A stretch of DNA of 5,152 nucleotides from CAYWLI01 sp964519535 (GCA_964519535.1 CAZFIR010000224.1:1-5152), one strand, 5' to 3'; numbered from the stretch's first letter, positions 1 to 4,784 are shown. Numbers and translations: made by a program. The notes: generated from the sequence alone by a model not told the origin.

Positions 1-198
1 GAGCTGCGCGAGGTCCTTCACCGTGTCGATCTCGGAGGGCTTGATCCCCGCCCGGTCGAAGATCTCCTTGGCCGAGGGGGCATGGCGGTAGGCATGCTCG
101 AGCGATTCGCGTAACCTCTGGCGCTGATATCGCTCCCGCTCATGCGCGGACATCACCTCCAGGTCGTCAAAAAAGTCGCCTTTTTTCGCCTTGGGCAT
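1..198 (-). CDS. Phenylacetate--CoA ligase family protein, N-terminal fragment (cut by window edge)
   Basis: The minus strand reads open from an ATG at 198 to the window start, giving 66 residues beginning MPKAKKGDFFDDLEVMS. The pattern is typical of the first 60 or so residues of PaaK-type AMP-forming acyl-CoA ligases. It has an E-x-MS-x-x-E-x-x-x-x-Q-x-x-R-L helix (about residues 14-29), then an A-Y-x-x-A-P segment (about 37-41; usually HAYxxVPFY in the family). An FDRAGIKPSEIDTVKDLAQL stretch (about 47-66) follows. The family activates aryl or short acyl acids to CoA thioesters with ATP in the cytoplasm. The AMP-binding motifs lie outside the window, so substrate and intactness are unknown. 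The start is supported by a strong GGGGGAGGA ribosome binding site about 6-7 bases upstream on the minus strand (near 205-213). It is transcribed divergently from the flavoprotein gene at 409. The family call rests on N-terminal pattern only. Confidence 0.8.
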   Translation of the reverse strand, partial: MPKAKKGDFFDDLEVMSAHERERYQRQRLRESLEHAYRHAPSAKEIFDRAGIKPSEIDTVKDLAQL

Positions 199-243
199 GG
201 TAGATCCTCCCCCTGAGGTTTCGGTTGTATGTGACAATGAATT

Positions 244-260
244 AAGGGGGTCGGCCCCTT
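244..260 (-). promoter_or_regulatory. Hairpin in the leader of the acyl-CoA ligase gene
   Basis: AAGGGG (244-249) and CCCCTT (255-260) form a perfect 6-bp inverted repeat with a 5-base loop. On the minus strand it lies inside the predicted leader, between the promoter at 282-309 and the ribosome binding site near 205-213. No adequate T tract follows it, so it does not look like a strong intrinsic terminator. It may be an mRNA-stability or attenuation element, or chance in G-run-rich DNA. Confidence 0.3.
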
Positions 261-281
261 TCAAAGCCCTTCTGCAGCATA

Positions 282-309
282 AGGATACCGTACTATCTCC
301 ACATGTCAA
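282..309 (-). promoter_or_regulatory. Probable sigma70-type promoter for the acyl-CoA ligase gene
   Basis: On the minus strand a perfect -35 box TTGACA (309-304) is followed by a 16-base spacer and TATCCT (287-282), which matches TATAAT at four of six positions. Transcription would start near 275, leaving an untranslated leader of about 75 bases before the ATG at 198. It is the best promoter match in the divergent gap in the right orientation; activity is inferred. Confidence 0.5.
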
Positions 310-344
310 CACGTCCGCAAAAAAAAATCGGCCGTCTCTCTCAC

Positions 345-388
345 CCCTCCCTATATTGACGACACCATCCGGAGATGATATAGGAGGG
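345..388. repeat. Inverted repeat bracketing the cluster promoter (possible operator)
   Basis: CCCTCC-c-TATAT (345-356, with one bulged C at 351) is the reverse complement of ATATAGGAGGG (378-388), so 11 bases pair apart from the bulge. The half sites are about 33 bp apart, roughly three helical turns. They overlap the predicted -35 and -10 elements. This geometry would suit a dimeric regulator or DNA looping, but no regulator gene is visible and the function is inferred. Confidence 0.35.
356..384 (+). promoter_or_regulatory. Possible extended -10 promoter for the flavoprotein/MEMO cluster
   Basis: TTGACG (356-361) is separated by 17 bases from TATAGG (379-384), and the -10 is preceded by TGA (376-378), an extended -10 arrangement. 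The predicted start near 391 would leave a leader of about 18 bases. The GGAGGG at 383-388 would then belong to the promoter. The likely ribosome binding site for the ATG at 409 is instead the weaker AGGCGGA at 394-400. Confidence 0.42.
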
Positions 389-408
389 AAAAAAGGCGGA
401 TCAGGGCA

Positions 409-1260
409 ATGAAGGTCTTGGGATTGGTAGGGAGCGTGAGAAGGCTCGGAAACTCGGAGATCCTCACCAAGGAGGCCCTCATGGGGGCCGAAGCGGAGGG
501 GGCCACGGTGGAGATCCTCCGCCTCACCGACTACGAGGTGAGGCCCTGCCGGGGGTGCGCCGCCTGTCTCTTCCGGGAGGGGGACTGCGTCATCGAGGAT
601 GATGCTCATGCGATCTTTGCTGCCATGGCTGCCAGTAACGGGATCATCCTCGGGGTCCCCTGCTACATATTGGAGGCCACCGCCATCGTGAAACAGCTCA
701 TCGATCGCGGTTTCGCCCCCATGCAGCAGAACACCGTCCGGGGTAAGGTGGGGGGTGTCATCGTCCCCTATGCCACCCGCGGGTGGACCCAGAACGCCTT
801 CCAGCAGACCAACACCTGGCTCCTCTCCCTCGGGGTGAAGGTCATCGATCAGCTCCTCATCCACGTCCAGGGGACCAGCGAGGCCCCCCTGTTCCCTCAG
901 GCAATGGAGCGCGCCCGCAACCTGGGCAAAAAGGTGGCCCGGGCCATCAAGACCGGCGACCACACCTACCAGGGAGAAGCGGGCATCTGCCCCATCTGCC
1001 ACGACCGAAACCTCAGGGTATTGCAGGACATGGAGACGGTGGAGTGCCCGGTGTGCGCGGTGAGGGGGGTCCTCCAGGCGGAAGGAAAAAAGATCAAGGT
1101 CGTCTTTTCGGATGAAGCGGTGAAGCGGCACCGGTGGAGCGTCGAGAACCTGCAGCGCCACTTCACCTATCACCTCAAGCCATCGAAGGCGTTCTTCATG
1201 AAGACCAAGGAAGAGAGAAAAAAGATGGCCGGAAAGTACAAGGGCTATCTGGGGGAGTGA
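409..1260 (+). CDS. Iron-sulfur flavoprotein (NADPH-dependent FMN reductase/flavodoxin fold) with C-terminal zinc ribbon
   Basis: This 283-residue protein begins MKVLGLVGSVRRLGNSEILT, the phosphate-binding beta-loop-helix of the NADPH-dependent FMN reductase / flavodoxin-like family. It should bind FMN and act as a cytoplasmic electron carrier or reductase. A compact cysteine motif CRGCAACLFREGDC places Cys47, Cys50, Cys53 and Cys60 in the CX2CX2CX6C spacing of archaeal iron-sulfur flavoprotein (Isf), where it binds a 4Fe-4S cluster. The GVPCYILEATAIVKQLIDR segment (about 82-100) is the family's second flavin-binding region. Beyond the usual domain (about 1-185) there is an extension. It has two CPxC knuckles (Cys194/Cys197 and Cys213/Cys216), a zinc-ribbon or rubredoxin-like unit, then a basic helical tail to 283. 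The ATG at 409 is the only sensible start after an in-frame stop at 376; AGGCGGA lies 8 bases upstream. The stop is 5 bases before the next gene. The redox partner is unknown. Confidence 0.85.
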   Translation: MKVLGLVGSVRRLGNSEILTKEALMGAEAEGATVEILRLTDYEVRPCRGCAACLFREGDCVIEDDAHAIFAAMAASNGIILGVPCYILEATAIVKQLIDRGFAPMQQNTVRGKVGGVIVPYATRGWTQNAFQQTNTWLLSLGVKVIDQLLIHVQGTSEAPLFPQAMERARNLGKKVARAIKTGDHTYQGEAGICPICHDRNLRVLQDMETVECPVCAVRGVLQAEGKKIKVVFSDEAVKRHRWSVENLQRHFTYHLKPSKAFFMKTKEERKKMAGKYKGYLGE

Positions 1261-1265
1261 AGGCG

Positions 1266-1613
1266 ATGCGCTATCTGGTGAAGTTCAGATATTATCCGGG
1301 TGACCCCCTCCAGGAGATCAAGGAAGCGGATCTGCGCGATATCGCTGACCAATGGGGCCTGCAGATCGCCTTCGCAGAAGTGCGGGGGGATGTCAAGTCG
1401 GGGCGCGAGGCAACCCTGGACAAGGACCTGGAGGCGATCACCCAGTCCGTAATCACCATCGAGGGTGACGAGGAACCTTCTTTACGGGTGGCCTTGCGGG
1501 AGATTATCTCAAGGTATCGCTCCCCGCGCACCTGCTATGCCCTCTGGGGGAGCAATCCTGCGGGGCAGGCAATCGCCGCGGAGATCATCGAAGAACAGGA
1601 TGGGTGGTGGTGA
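1266..1613 (+). CDS. Conserved-looking hypothetical protein, 115 residues
   Basis: I do not recognise this family. The ATG at 1266 follows GGGGAG (1252-1257) at 8 bases, at the very end of the flavoprotein gene, so that start is preferred over an in-frame ATG at 1134 that would overlap the upstream gene by 127 bases. The protein begins MRYLVKFRYYPGDPLQEI and is acidic, soluble and without signal peptide or membrane segment. Alternating strand-like (2-9, 32-38, 61-66) and helix-like (17-30, 51-60, 71-84, 100-110) stretches suggest a small alpha/beta fold. It has a single cysteine (Cys90) and ends in two tryptophans. Its last 10 bases overlap the start of the MEMO gene, so the two are probably translationally coupled. 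It may be an accessory subunit of the flavoprotein/MEMO pair, but that is only inferred from position. Confidence 0.7.
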   Translation: MRYLVKFRYYPGDPLQEIKEADLRDIADQWGLQIAFAEVRGDVKSGREATLDKDLEAITQSVITIEGDEEPSLRVALREIISRYRSPRTCYALWGSNPAGQAIAAEIIEEQDGWW

Positions 1614-2863
1614 CGGAGGAAAAAGAAGAACAGGCAAACCCCAGGGTCCGCCCCCTCGAGGCCTTCCCCTTACAAGTCGAGGGGAAGGAAATGGTCGGGA
1701 TCAAGGACCCCGTCGGCATATGCCTGGAGGTCGTCTTCGTCCCACCGGAGGCCTTTTTCCTCATCAGCCTCATGGATGGGTCCAATAGCCTGCGAGACAT
1801 GCAGGCGGCCTATATGCGCAAATACGGGACCCTCCTCTACAGCGATAAGATTGAGGGCCTCATCTCACAACTGGACTCCTATTTTCTCCTGGAAAACCGC
1901 AATTTTGAAGACCACCTCCTGCTTCTCCAAGAAGAATTCAAAAAGGGGCAGGTCAGACAGGCCGTCTTTGCAAACAGGGGGTATGAGGGCGACGCCGAGC
2001 TACTGAGGGCACAGCTCAGGGGGTACTTCACCGCGCAGGGTGGCCCGGGACTGCCCGACGAGGGAGGAGAAAAAAACGACCTGAAGGGGATCATTGCCCC
2101 GCATATAGATTTCGCCCGGGGTGGGACGTGCTATGCCCACGCCTATAAGGCGCTTGGTGAATCCCTGGGGGAATCTAATGGTGCTGATCTCTACTGCATC
2201 CTCGGGACCTGTCACACCCCCATGCGCTACCCCTTCGCCTTCACCCTCAAGGCATTTGAGACGCCGTTGGGAAGGGTGGAGGTCGCGAAGGACTGCATCG
2301 AGGCGATTGCCCGACAACTCCCCTTCGATCCCTTCCACGATGAGTTCTCCCACCGCAACGAGCATGTCATAGAGTTTCAGGTCATCTTCCTCCGGTATCT
2401 TTTGGGGAAAACGGATTTCAAGATCCTCCCCATCCTGTGCAACTCCTTCCACGACATGATCCTCGGGGGGGTCTCCCCGATGGAATATCTCCTGTATCGA
2501 GATGCCATCTCCATCCTCAAGGAGCAATTGGCCCCCCTTCCCTCCCTTCGCCTTGTTGCCAGCGCCGACCTGGCCCATGTCGGACCCCAGTTCGGCGATC
2601 AAGGGGCGGTCACCCCCGGGGTCCTCGCCGAGGTCAAGGCGAAGGACTTGGAGATGTTACGCTATGTAAAAGACCTGCAGGGGGAGGAATTCTACCGGTT
2701 TATCCTCTCCGAGGGGGACCGGAGGAACATCTGCGGCCTGTCGCCCATCTACGCCCTGCTACACCTCATAGAGGCCCGGCAGGGGGAATTATTGCACTAT
2801 CAGCAGTGGCATGACCCCCAGGACAAGGGGGCAGTGACCTTCGCCAGCATGGCCTTCGCCTGA
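1604..2863 (+). CDS. amrB: MEMO-family protein (AmmeMemoRadiSam system protein B type) with N-terminal PqqD-like winged-helix region
   Basis: The 419-residue product is longer than the usual roughly 270-residue MEMO protein. Residues about 160-419 are the MEMO domain, related to class III extradiol dioxygenases. It contains GIIAPHIDFARGG with His167, ILGTCH with His204, the ETPLG motif (219-223), NEHVIEFQ with His254, SADLAHVG with Asp322 and His325, and ICGLSP with Cys377. These correspond to the conserved metal-site residues of human MEMO1 (His49, His81, Asp189, His192, Cys244), so a metal site looks intact. Residues about 36-100 (FFLISLMDGSNSLRDM to FLLEN) resemble the winged helix of PqqD-like proteins. 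The start is GTG: 1604, or 1607, which has better spacing (6 bases) to AGGA at 1597-1600. The gene overlaps its upstream neighbour by 10 bases. The usual AMMECR1 and radical SAM partners are not in this window. The biochemical role of bacterial MEMO proteins is unsettled; family assignment is firm, the N-terminal call is tentative. Confidence 0.9.
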   Translation: MVVTEEKEEQANPRVRPLEAFPLQVEGKEMVGIKDPVGICLEVVFVPPEAFFLISLMDGSNSLRDMQAAYMRKYGTLLYSDKIEGLISQLDSYFLLENRNFEDHLLLLQEEFKKGQVRQAVFANRGYEGDAELLRAQLRGYFTAQGGPGLPDEGGEKNDLKGIIAPHIDFARGGTCYAHAYKALGESLGESNGADLYCILGTCHTPMRYPFAFTLKAFETPLGRVEVAKDCIEAIARQLPFDPFHDEFSHRNEHVIEFQVIFLRYLLGKTDFKILPILCNSFHDMILGGVSPMEYLLYRDAISILKEQLAPLPSLRLVASADLAHVGPQFGDQGAVTPGVLAEVKAKDLEMLRYVKDLQGEEFYRFILSEGDRRNICGLSPIYALLHLIEARQGELLHYQQWHDPQDKGAVTFASMAFA

Positions 2864-2868
2864 ACGCT

Positions 2869-2889
2869 CCCTCTTGATTGAAAAGAGGG
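2869..2889 (+). other. Hairpin in the MEMO-DUF434 gap
   Basis: CCCTCTT (2869-2875) and AAGAGGG (2883-2889) are perfect 7-base complements around a 7-base loop. The hairpin starts 5 bases after the MEMO stop codon. No T tract follows, so it is not a standard intrinsic terminator. It could protect or delimit the upstream message, and it would reduce rather than abolish coupling to the next gene. Confidence 0.4.
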
Positions 2890-2921
2890 TATCGCCCACA
2901 GGGACTGAGGCGCATTCAATA

Positions 2922-3587
2922 ATGAAAATATCAGAAGAACTCTGGGAGGCTGCCGAGGACCTCCGCTTTCTCCTGGACAGGGGGTATCCCAGGAACGCCT
3001 CCCTTCATTTGGTGGGCAACCAATACAACCTTGACCGTGATTGCAGGCACCTCCTGCGCCGGGGGGTCTTCCCCCATGCCGTTGCCCGGGAGCGGGGCGC
3101 AAAGCAGGTATCGGTGAAGGACCTCAAAGGCAAAGGCCTGGCCATTGACGGCCACAACTGCCTTATCACCCTGGAGAGCGCCCTCAAAGGCAAGACCATC
3201 TTACTGGCAGATGATGCATTTATCAGGGACATCTCCGGGGTCTCGGGTGGATACAAGGAGACCAAAGAGACACAAGAGGCCCTGGGGCTGATCATGGACC
3301 TCCTTGCGGAAGCAGGTCCGAGGGAGACCCGCTTCCTCCTCGACGCCCCCATCAGCGGGAGCGGGGAGCTGGCCGCCCGGATCAGGGGCCTGATGACAGA
3401 AAGGGGGATTCAGGGGGACGCCTCGGCAGTCAGGGTCCCGGAACGGATCATGGCCGGATATGAGGGGATCTGCGCCAGCAGCGACACCGCAGTCATCGAC
3501 CAGGCAGCGCAGGTCTTTGACCTGGCAGGTCATCTCATCCAGGAAAGATTGAAGACACCGTCCATAGACCTAAGAAAAAAGAGGTGA
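2922..3587 (+). CDS. DUF434/DUF5616 domain protein, possible PIN/NYN-like nuclease fold
   Basis: The 221-residue product matches the two-part DUF434 family. An N-terminal helical segment (about 10-50: DLRFLLDRGYPRNASLHLVG, then NQYNLDRDCRHLLRRGVF) is the DUF434 signature. It is followed by an alpha/beta domain with IDGHNCLITLESAL (75-88), LLADDAFIRDISGVSGGY (94-111), FLLDAPISGSGELA (138-151) and ICASSDTAVID (183-193). The order of acidic residues (Asp76, Asp97/98, Asp141, Asp188) and the IDGHN motif recall the VDGYN and ATSD motifs of NYN/PIN-like ribonucleases. A nuclease role is my inference, not an established function. The ATG at 2922 is chosen over an in-frame TTG at 2874, because the TTG lies in a hairpin without a ribosome binding site; TGAGG at 2906-2910 is a modest one for the ATG. 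Probably the last gene of the cluster starting at 409. Confidence 0.83.
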   Translation: MKISEELWEAAEDLRFLLDRGYPRNASLHLVGNQYNLDRDCRHLLRRGVFPHAVARERGAKQVSVKDLKGKGLAIDGHNCLITLESALKGKTILLADDAFIRDISGVSGGYKETKETQEALGLIMDLLAEAGPRETRFLLDAPISGSGELAARIRGLMTERGIQGDASAVRVPERIMAGYEGICASSDTAVIDQAAQVFDLAGHLIQERLKTPSIDLRKKR

Positions 3588-3780
3588 AAGCCCCCCTCCA
3601 TCTATTACATGTACCAAAAAAATTCTTTCCTCTCCCCTTGTCGAAGATCCCGCCGTCTTTGGTCTTTGAAGCGGGGAGGGGAGAGGGGAAGAGAATAGAT
3701 TTTCCCGCCGAGACTGGATTCGTGGGAAACAAGGACGATATAGGAAATTTTCGCGGAAAATCCAGCAAGCCAATCTCTCC
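3588..3780. other. Gene-free stretch with nested inverted repeats
   Basis: No credible gene is visible here. CCTCTCCCC (3629-3637) pairs perfectly with GGGGAGAGG (3678-3686). Inside it CCCGC (3649-3653) pairs with GCGGG (3671-3675), around a tandem heptamer GTCTTTG (3655-3668). Together they could fold as one long stem at the end of the 409-3587 cluster, without a clear T tract. Further on, TTTCCC (3701-3706) pairs with GGGAAA (3724-3729), ATTTTC (3747-3752) with GAAAAT (3756-3761), and GATTTTC-c-CGC (3698-3708) with GCGGAAAATC (3753-3762). The last pairing excludes the two before it. A role in termination or regulation of the flanking genes is possible but unproven. Confidence 0.4.
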
Positions 3781-3809
3781 TTGAAGCTCCATCCGCGCAT
3801 TGTTATATT
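3781..3809 (+). promoter_or_regulatory. Extended -10 sigma70-type promoter for the LysE-family exporter gene
   Basis: TTGAAG (3781-3786) is followed by an ideal 17-base spacer and TATATT (3804-3809), which matches TATAAT at five of six positions. TGT directly before the -10 (3801-3803) gives an extended -10. The predicted start near 3816 leaves a leader of about 17 bases carrying the GAGGG ribosome binding site (3821-3825). This is the best-formed promoter in the window and indicates that the exporter gene is an independent transcription unit. Confidence 0.6.
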
Positions 3810-3832
3810 CCCTATAGACCGAGGGAAACCAT

Positions 3833-4465
3833 ATGTGGCCTTTATTATTGATATTCGCGAGCTCTTTTGGAGTGGGATTCTCCGGCGCAATCATGCCCGG
3901 TCCGGTCCTGACGGTCACTATTGCCGAGGCCACCAAGCGGGGTATTTGGGCAGGCCCGCTCATCGTGCTGGGTCACGGGATCATAGAGTTCGCCCTCTTC
4001 ATCGCATTGGTGCTGGGACTCGGGACCATTCTCAAACATGATATCGTCTTCGGCATCGTGGGGGTCGGAGGGGCAATCGTCCTCATCTGGATGGGGATCG
4101 GTATGGTGCGGGGAATAAAGACGGCCACGCTGAAACTCGAGCTGAATGAGGGGGAGCGGAGCAGGCCTGTCCTCGCCGGTCTCCTCACCAGCGTCTCCAA
4201 TCCATACTTCATCATCTGGTGGGCGACCATCGGGCTCTCGTACATCGCCCTGTCCCAGCGGCACGGTATTGCCGGGCTCGGTTCCTTCTACTCGGGCCAC
4301 ATCTTGTCGGATTTTGCTTGGTACATCGCTATCGCGTGGGCCGTCACCATGGGCAAGCGGATCATGAACGACCACGTCTATCGATGGATCATAGGCCTGT
4401 GCGGGGGGTTCCTCTGCATCCTCGGTCTGTACTTCGGGTCAAGCGGCCTGAAGGCATTGTTTTAA
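3833..4465 (+). CDS. LysE/RhtB-family transporter (amino-acid or related small-molecule exporter)
   Basis: This 210-residue inner-membrane protein has the size and layout of the LysE superfamily, about six hydrophobic segments. They lie at roughly residues 3-24, 39-64, 70-92, 113-140, 150-173 and 183-206. Family marks are the PGPVLTVTIAEATKRGIWAG segment (22-41), with the PGP motif at the end of helix 1, and SNPYFIIWWATIGLSYI (121-137) in helix 4. A hydrophilic loop at 93-112 separates helices 3 and 4. Such proteins export amino acids or similar metabolites by proton-coupled antiport; the substrate cannot be read from the sequence. ATG at 3833 follows GAGGG at 7 bases and an independent promoter at 3781-3809. 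No LysR/LysG-type regulator is next to it. A perfect hairpin lies 8 bases after the stop. Confidence 0.87.
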   Translation: MWPLLLIFASSFGVGFSGAIMPGPVLTVTIAEATKRGIWAGPLIVLGHGIIEFALFIALVLGLGTILKHDIVFGIVGVGGAIVLIWMGIGMVRGIKTATLKLELNEGERSRPVLAGLLTSVSNPYFIIWWATIGLSYIALSQRHGIAGLGSFYSGHILSDFAWYIAIAWAVTMGKRIMNDHVYRWIIGLCGGFLCILGLYFGSSGLKALF

Positions 4466-4472
4466 AAGCAAC

Positions 4473-4496
4473 GTCCATCCCGTATGCGGGATGGAC
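4473..4496 (+). terminator. Strong perfect hairpin just after the exporter gene
   Basis: GTCCATCCCG (4473-4482) and CGGGATGGAC (4487-4496) form a perfect 10-bp stem with a TATG loop, 8 bases after the stop codon. The position suits a transcript end, but no T tract follows, so it may act as a 3'-end stabiliser or need Rho. It shares the CGGGATG word with the repeat region downstream and may be one more member of that palindrome family. Confidence 0.5.
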
Positions 4497-4570
4497 TCAG
4501 GGTTCAAGGGGTCCAGGGGCCAATCCCGCCCCGCCCTGCTCCTTAAATTTTAAGTCTAAGGAATGCAGGA

Positions 4571-4585
4571 TGTCGCAAAGCGACA
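4571..4585. repeat. 15-base hairpin word, copy 1
   Basis: TGTCGC-AAA-GCGACA is a perfect 6-bp stem with a 3-base loop. An identical 15-mer in the same orientation lies at 4716-4730. It belongs to a set of palindromes here that share the core CGC, a 2-3 base loop, then GCG. Confidence 0.65.
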
Positions 4586-4609
4586 CACTATAAATTCAAG
4601 GACGCGGGA

Positions 4610-4623
4610 TGCCGCTTGCGGCA
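4610..4623. repeat. Palindrome with CGC-TT-GCG core
   Basis: TGCCGC (4610-4615) and GCGGCA (4618-4623) pair perfectly around TT. The sequence is preceded by GCGGGAT, as the related words nearby are preceded by GGAT or followed by GATCCCGC. It abuts the terminator-like hairpin starting at 4623. Confidence 0.55.
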
Positions 4624-4650
4624 GGGTTCAAGTAAACCCTATTCTTTTTT
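4623..4650 (+). terminator. Intrinsic-terminator-like hairpin with T tract
   Basis: AGGGTT (4623-4628) pairs perfectly with AACCCT (4635-4640) around a 6-base loop, and is followed by ATTCTTTTTT (4641-4650). The stem is short but the T tract is good, and the upstream TGCCGC/GCGGCA palindrome stacks next to it. It would end plus-strand transcription from the exporter gene about 160 bases after its stop, inside the repeat region. Confidence 0.5.
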
Positions 4651-4671
4651 CACTCGACCCCTAGAATCCTC

Positions 4672-4682
4672 CCGCTTTGCGG
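4672..4682. repeat. Small palindrome with CGC-TTT-GCG core
   Basis: CCGC (4672-4675) pairs with GCGG (4679-4682) around TTT. It is the reverse-orientation counterpart (TTT loop) of the CGC-AAA-GCG words at 4571-4585 and 4716-4730. Confidence 0.45.
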
Positions 4683-4715
4683 TCCCCTACCACTCGGATA
4701 TTTTTATGGATGGGG

Positions 4716-4730
4716 TGTCGCAAAGCGACA
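4716..4730. repeat. 15-base hairpin word, copy 2
   Basis: This is identical to the palindrome at 4571-4585 (TGTCGC stem, AAA loop). It is followed by GATCCCGCATCC, the inverted form of the GGATGCAGGAT-type sequence that precedes copy 1. Confidence 0.65.
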
Positions 4731-4784
4731 GATCCCGCATCCTATAAAATCTAAATTAAGGAGCGGGATTGACTCCTTGAATCC

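Larger units (their letters stand above)
4500..4784. repeat. Palindrome-rich repeat region with long imperfect inverted repeat (REP/MITE-like)
   Basis: The two ends pair as an ordered series of inverted blocks. GGGTTCAAGG (4500-4509) pairs with CCTTGAATCC (4775-4784) at 9 of 10 positions, and CAATCCCG (4521-4528) with CGGGATTG (4764-4771) perfectly. GCTCCTTAA (4538-4546) pairs with TTAAGGAGC (4756-4764) perfectly, and ATGCAGGAT (4563-4571) with ATCCCGCAT (4732-4740) at 8 of 9. The 15-base palindrome at 4571-4585 recurs at 4716-4730. No open reading frame of note lies inside. The order and spacing suggest a small non-autonomous mobile or REP-type element of about 285 bp; no clear target duplication is seen. 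The element class and boundaries are inferred. Confidence 0.55.

Noticed and set aside
191..412. Plus-strand 73-residue open frame between the divergent genes
   Set aside because: It overlaps the start, ribosome binding site and promoter of the acyl-CoA ligase gene and the cluster promoter, and its low-complexity sequence resembles no protein.
1134..1265. Upstream start for the 115-residue protein (159 residues)
   Set aside because: It would overlap the flavoprotein by 127 bases, the added residues look like shadow translation, and a good ribosome binding site precedes the ATG at 1266.
2000..2602. Minus-strand 200-residue open frame inside the MEMO gene
   Set aside because: It is the antisense shadow of a clearly conserved MEMO domain in GC-rich DNA; no motif or ribosome binding context supports it.
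2437..2814. Plus-strand 125-residue frame in the MEMO gene
   Set aside because: Pro/Arg/Gly-rich out-of-frame shadow of conserved MEMO coding sequence.
2874..2921. TTG start giving a 237-residue DUF434 protein
   Set aside because: The TTG lies in a hairpin arm without a ribosome binding site, and the added 16 residues do not resemble the family's N-terminus.
3584..3784. Small plus-strand gene of 66 residues overlapping the DUF434 stop
   Set aside because: GTG start with no properly spaced ribosome binding site, and its body is made of the inverted repeats at 3629-3686.
3535..3963. Minus-strand 142-residue frame across the gap before the exporter gene
   Set aside because: It spans the ends of two plus-strand genes and the exporter promoter, and shows no recognisable motif.
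3845..4375. Minus-strand 176-residue frame opposite the exporter gene
   Set aside because: Asp/Pro/His-rich antisense shadow of a well-marked LysE-family membrane protein.
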